64,000 nt of DNA, from assembly GCF_037975245.1 (NCBI RefSeq), contig NC_092580.1, positions 33,414,501-33,478,500 on the forward strand. Direction: 5' to 3'. The notes under the pieces are model-generated. The model did no database searches and was not told the DNA's origin. It was given only the letters and a program-made list of their open reading frames with translations. Position numbers and translations under genes: made by a program. The DNA is from Apostichopus japonicus (Eukaryota; Echinodermata; Holothuroidea; Aspidochirotida; Stichopodidae). Shown piece after piece: positions 61,001 to 64,000 of this stretch; the stretch's first letter is position 1, and each line of letters starts with the position of its first letter.

Positions 61001-61664
61001 TCATTCTTGTACTGATTATAATAGCCCTGTCAGACCAAAGTAAGGTTAGCATGTTGTTTACTTCTTCCCCTTACCAACAACCTCTGGGATTATTTAATCA
61101 CTGATGAAGACCAATAAAAATTGTGCATCACATGACATGGTAATGACAGAAGAATATTTTTTTCACCATTACATAAAGGCAAATCGAAACCCCCATATTG
61201 TCTAAATTTGTTCACATTTTTTTTTCTGGCTCCTTATTTCATCAGGATTAATATTACCATCCGGAGAGATTAACTGGAATTGTCCATGTCTGGGAGGTAT
61301 GCCCAGCGGACCTTGCGGTCCAGAGTTTAGAGAAGCCTTTTCCTGTTTTCACTACAGCGAGGCAGATCCAAAAGGTTCGGATTGTATAGAAAAGTTTAGA
61401 GATATGCAAGTGTGTATGTCAGGATATCCCGAACTTTATCCTCCCAGAGAAGAGGAAGAAGAAGAAGAAGATTTCAAGAGCGAGAAGGAGAAAGAGGATG
61501 GTGCTGTATCAAAGGAGGATGGAGATGACGATTCGGAAACCGAGAAGGAAAAGGAAGAGGATGGTGCTGTATCAAAAGAGGATGGAGATGAAGAGAAACA
61601 GATTAAAAATGATAATAAGACAGTTGAAGGAAACACACCCCAAGAAGAAGCAGTAGCCTCGTGA
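58068..61664 (+). CDS. CHCHD4: MIA40/CHCHD4, mitochondrial intermembrane-space import oxidoreductase
   Basis: It traps and oxidises cysteine-rich precursors entering the intermembrane space and passes electrons to ALR/Erv1. Exons are 58068-58089, 60339-60440 and 61246-61664, all GT/AG with phase 1 at both introns, giving 180 residues. The start MSYCKEEG and the block [13 protein letters not shown] match the animal family. The redox motif C54-P55-C56 sits in NWNCPCLGG. The twin CX9C helices use C65/C75 and C88/C98; [17 protein letters not shown] and [14 protein letters not shown] are diagnostic. The human protein has 142 residues. The extra length is an acidic tail (about 110-180) with a duplicated [13 protein letters not shown] unit. 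No N-terminal presequence, as expected for the animal form. All catalytic residues are present, so the gene looks functional. Confidence 0.95.
60488..60720. repeat. 42-bp tandem repeat in MIA40 intron 2
   Basis: GTATGTGAGTT recurs at 60488, 60530, 60572, 60614, 60656 and 60703. Units contain GACACTTTATCTGACAAAGG, and some continue into GGTAAGTATGTGAG, which looks like a 5' splice site. The array begins about 48 bp after the real donor. Confidence 0.95.
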
Positions 61665-64000
61665 CGCATATCTGGACCTTAGATCTCTGTTAAAATGCTC
61701 ATTCAGACTAAACTTAATTCCGGTTTTAAATCTTTCTCTGTTCTTGAAAGTACCATACCGAAAGAACGGCTAGTCAGAAGATACCTGTTTCCATGACAAC
61801 ATGCTGTAGTTTAATGCAAGCTCTGGTAGATTGGCACAGACGAAGAGGAGGGAGTGATAATTTACTAGAAGAATTGTAGAAACTCAAATGTCTGTGTATA
61901 GATTGGTGTTAACAAAGTATCTATCAATACCAAAGCTGGAACAGCATTGGATTTCTGTAATTTCTACCCTTTAGTAACAAACTGCATAGAGAAGGGTATC
62001 TAGCCAGGTGACTCAAAGGCACGAAGGCAATTATATTCAATAGGCTTTGGCAAAATATCTGTTTCTAATTATCAAGGTAGGATGACCAGAATGAATGCCT
62101 CACGGTGCTCTTTGTCTCAGTTGTATTCTGTGTTTTGATACAGTTTGGTCATACTCACATACAGTAGCAAGAGTACAAGTACTGTACAAGTACTGTAAGT
62201 TGAAACACTATAGCATGCTAAAGGCTAAAATGGTTAATTTTGGCTGCTGGCATGAATGTCTTCTGGGAATTTTTGAGTGTGATCTTTGAGTGCATTTCTT
62301 CAAGTGTTATTTATATGGTGCTTTTTACGTTATAAACTTTGCTCTTGAAATCACAGGAACTACAGTTGGGTTGTCAGTATGTTGGGTTTTTTGTCTGCTT
62401 TCATTTGGGGTTATGTCTCATATCATTTTGTATTAGGCTCTTCAAATACTGAATCAACAACGACATTATGAAACTTGCGAGGCCAACATCATAAACTGGC
62501 TTTATAAATTGGATCACATTTGACAAGCAAAATATCTCTAAGTTTGATGCCTCCTGTAATATTCCATTACAAATTTTGGTAATTAGCCTAACCAGGCCTA
62601 TGATACTGAACAGAATACATGGAATGTTCAATATCCGAAATGACTGTAGTACTGTACTGGCTGTTGTGCTTCAGTTAATGCTATACAGTTGTGTACATTT
62701 CAATGCATCGTTTATCTAGGATAGAGCCCCATACAGGAACCTTTAGTCACAGATTGGATGAGGTGATCAGGACAGGAGTTGTCATTGACACTTCTTTCAA
62801 AGTTATCTGCTTTGCTTTTGCAATGCTAGAATGACCGCAGCTGGGACAGATATGTTCATATTTCCTAGATTTCTTTCACTGCCACTGACAAGCATCTGTA
62901 CTCACTCATATATTAAATGATCTAATTTGGGAATAATTCAAATAGCTAAACTGTCCTGTAAACTACGTCCACAAACATTTAGCAGTTTTAAGCTCAAGTT
63001 ATGAATATTCAGAGGTCATTATGCAAGAGAAATGATGACAAAGCAGCCCTGGTTGGTTTTCATTACTGACACAGATGAGACAATGTTTAATCTATAGGAG
63101 CCTCTCATTTGGCTTATCTTGTTTAACATTCATGTGATGATGTGAATGCTGTAAAGTCGCCTTGATATTATAGATGTACCAACAAGTGACAGCAAAGCCA
63201 AGTCCATCCTGATTCTTATATATGCAAAGAAGGCAAAGCCTAGATGTAATCAGGACTAGCTTTGATATTTTAACATTTTATTTTGAACAGTGAATAATCC
63301 GTTGAGGCATTGGTTGTACACACTAATTAGATGTAGGTTTTCTCCAAGTGTATTCACATAGGTGTACACAATACTTTCTAAGTAGATCCAGATGCCCTTC
63401 ACACAGACCTATATATATATTTCATGCTATGTGTATGGCTTAAAACCCCATCACAAATGTAATTCATGAATTTGACTTCCAAGACTTCAACCAATGAGAT
63501 GCTTGCATACCTTATTTAGAGGTTAGTGAAGACAATCCCAAAATTGTTTTTTTTTTTTGGGGGGGGGGTTGGTGGAAAAGGATCTACACTTTATGAAGAA
63601 AGTTTCTGTTGATACTCATCTTCTTCATTCAAAATTTCCAAGATTTCAGTCTTTAGGTGAAGTCCTTTGAGTAACTGAGAGTGTGATTAGTATTATCTAC
63701 TTATAACAACCCATCGGTGTTGGTAAACGACTACTGAGTGGAGGCTAGGGTTGTTATGGAAATATTTGTGTACGTTCCAGTACATTTACTTCTCTAAGTC
63801 TAGTGTGTGTATCCAGTTTGCATTTTTGATACAGAGTCACAGAATATAAGCATATTGAATCATATTTACATTTTCTGTCTTTTTTTTTTGTTCTTGGTGA
63901 GATGGGTAGGGGGGGGGTTGGGTGGGAGTGGCACAGGGACAGGCAGAACCCAGGTAATCTCTCTAGCTGTGGGGTTTATTTATTGCAGGTAGTCCTGCCT
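61665..64000 (+). other. MIA40 3' UTR and downstream region
   Basis: No further gene recognised. No canonical AATAAA could be tied to the transcript. G runs occur at 63562-63570 and 63909-63917. Confidence 0.4.

Overview
This is a eukaryotic, AT-rich window with intron-containing host genes in a dense background of transposable elements. A vertebrate-like UDP-galactose transporter, a MIA40/CHCHD4 gene, a small secreted fibrinogen-domain protein, a single-exon rhodopsin-like receptor and tRNA-derived SINEs together suggest an invertebrate deuterostome, most likely an echinoderm. The taxon is inference; no sequence was searched.

Host genes. (1) 7276-13103, minus: a five-exon gene for a 251-residue secreted fibrinogen-related (FReD) protein. 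I assembled it from splice sites whose phases all agree. (2) 23900-31833, minus: a UDP-galactose translocator (SLC35A2-like) with four coding exons and 346 residues; an upstream non-coding exon probably lies near 36.5 kb. (3) 54332-55408, plus: a 358-residue class A GPCR in one exon, with NRY in place of DRY. (4) 58068-61664, plus: MIA40/CHCHD4 in three exons, 180 residues, with the CPC and twin CX9C motifs intact and a long acidic tail. Two open, splice-flanked segments near 49.7 and 50.1 kb may be exons of an unrecognised gene.

Mobile DNA. 0-6.4 kb: a LINE with an intact RT frame, then an old L1/Tx1-type LINE on the minus strand split by a younger, frameshifted Rex1/CR1-group LINE. 11.8-12.6 kb: a decayed Penelope-like fragment inside the FReD gene. 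43.5-44.2 kb: a LINE ORF1 remnant. 55.45-56.75 kb: a LINE 3' fragment just after the GPCR. Several DNA transposons can be delimited by terminal inverted repeats and target-site duplications. They include two copies of a composite element (15769-17717 and 45867-49024) with 16-bp TIRs and 5-bp duplications, which carries a second family nested inside it. There is also a second-family element with perfect 8-bp duplications, two hAT-like elements at 52.9 and 53.8 kb, and a 3.7-kb element (38842-42528) containing remnants of a spliced gene.

Simple repeats are common: a 42-bp array in a MIA40 intron, 30-bp and 21-bp minisatellites, long TA and GAG tracts, and many runs of nine or more G or C. The host genes have unrelated housekeeping or recognition roles and do not form a pathway. 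The main story is layered transposon insertion around and inside them.
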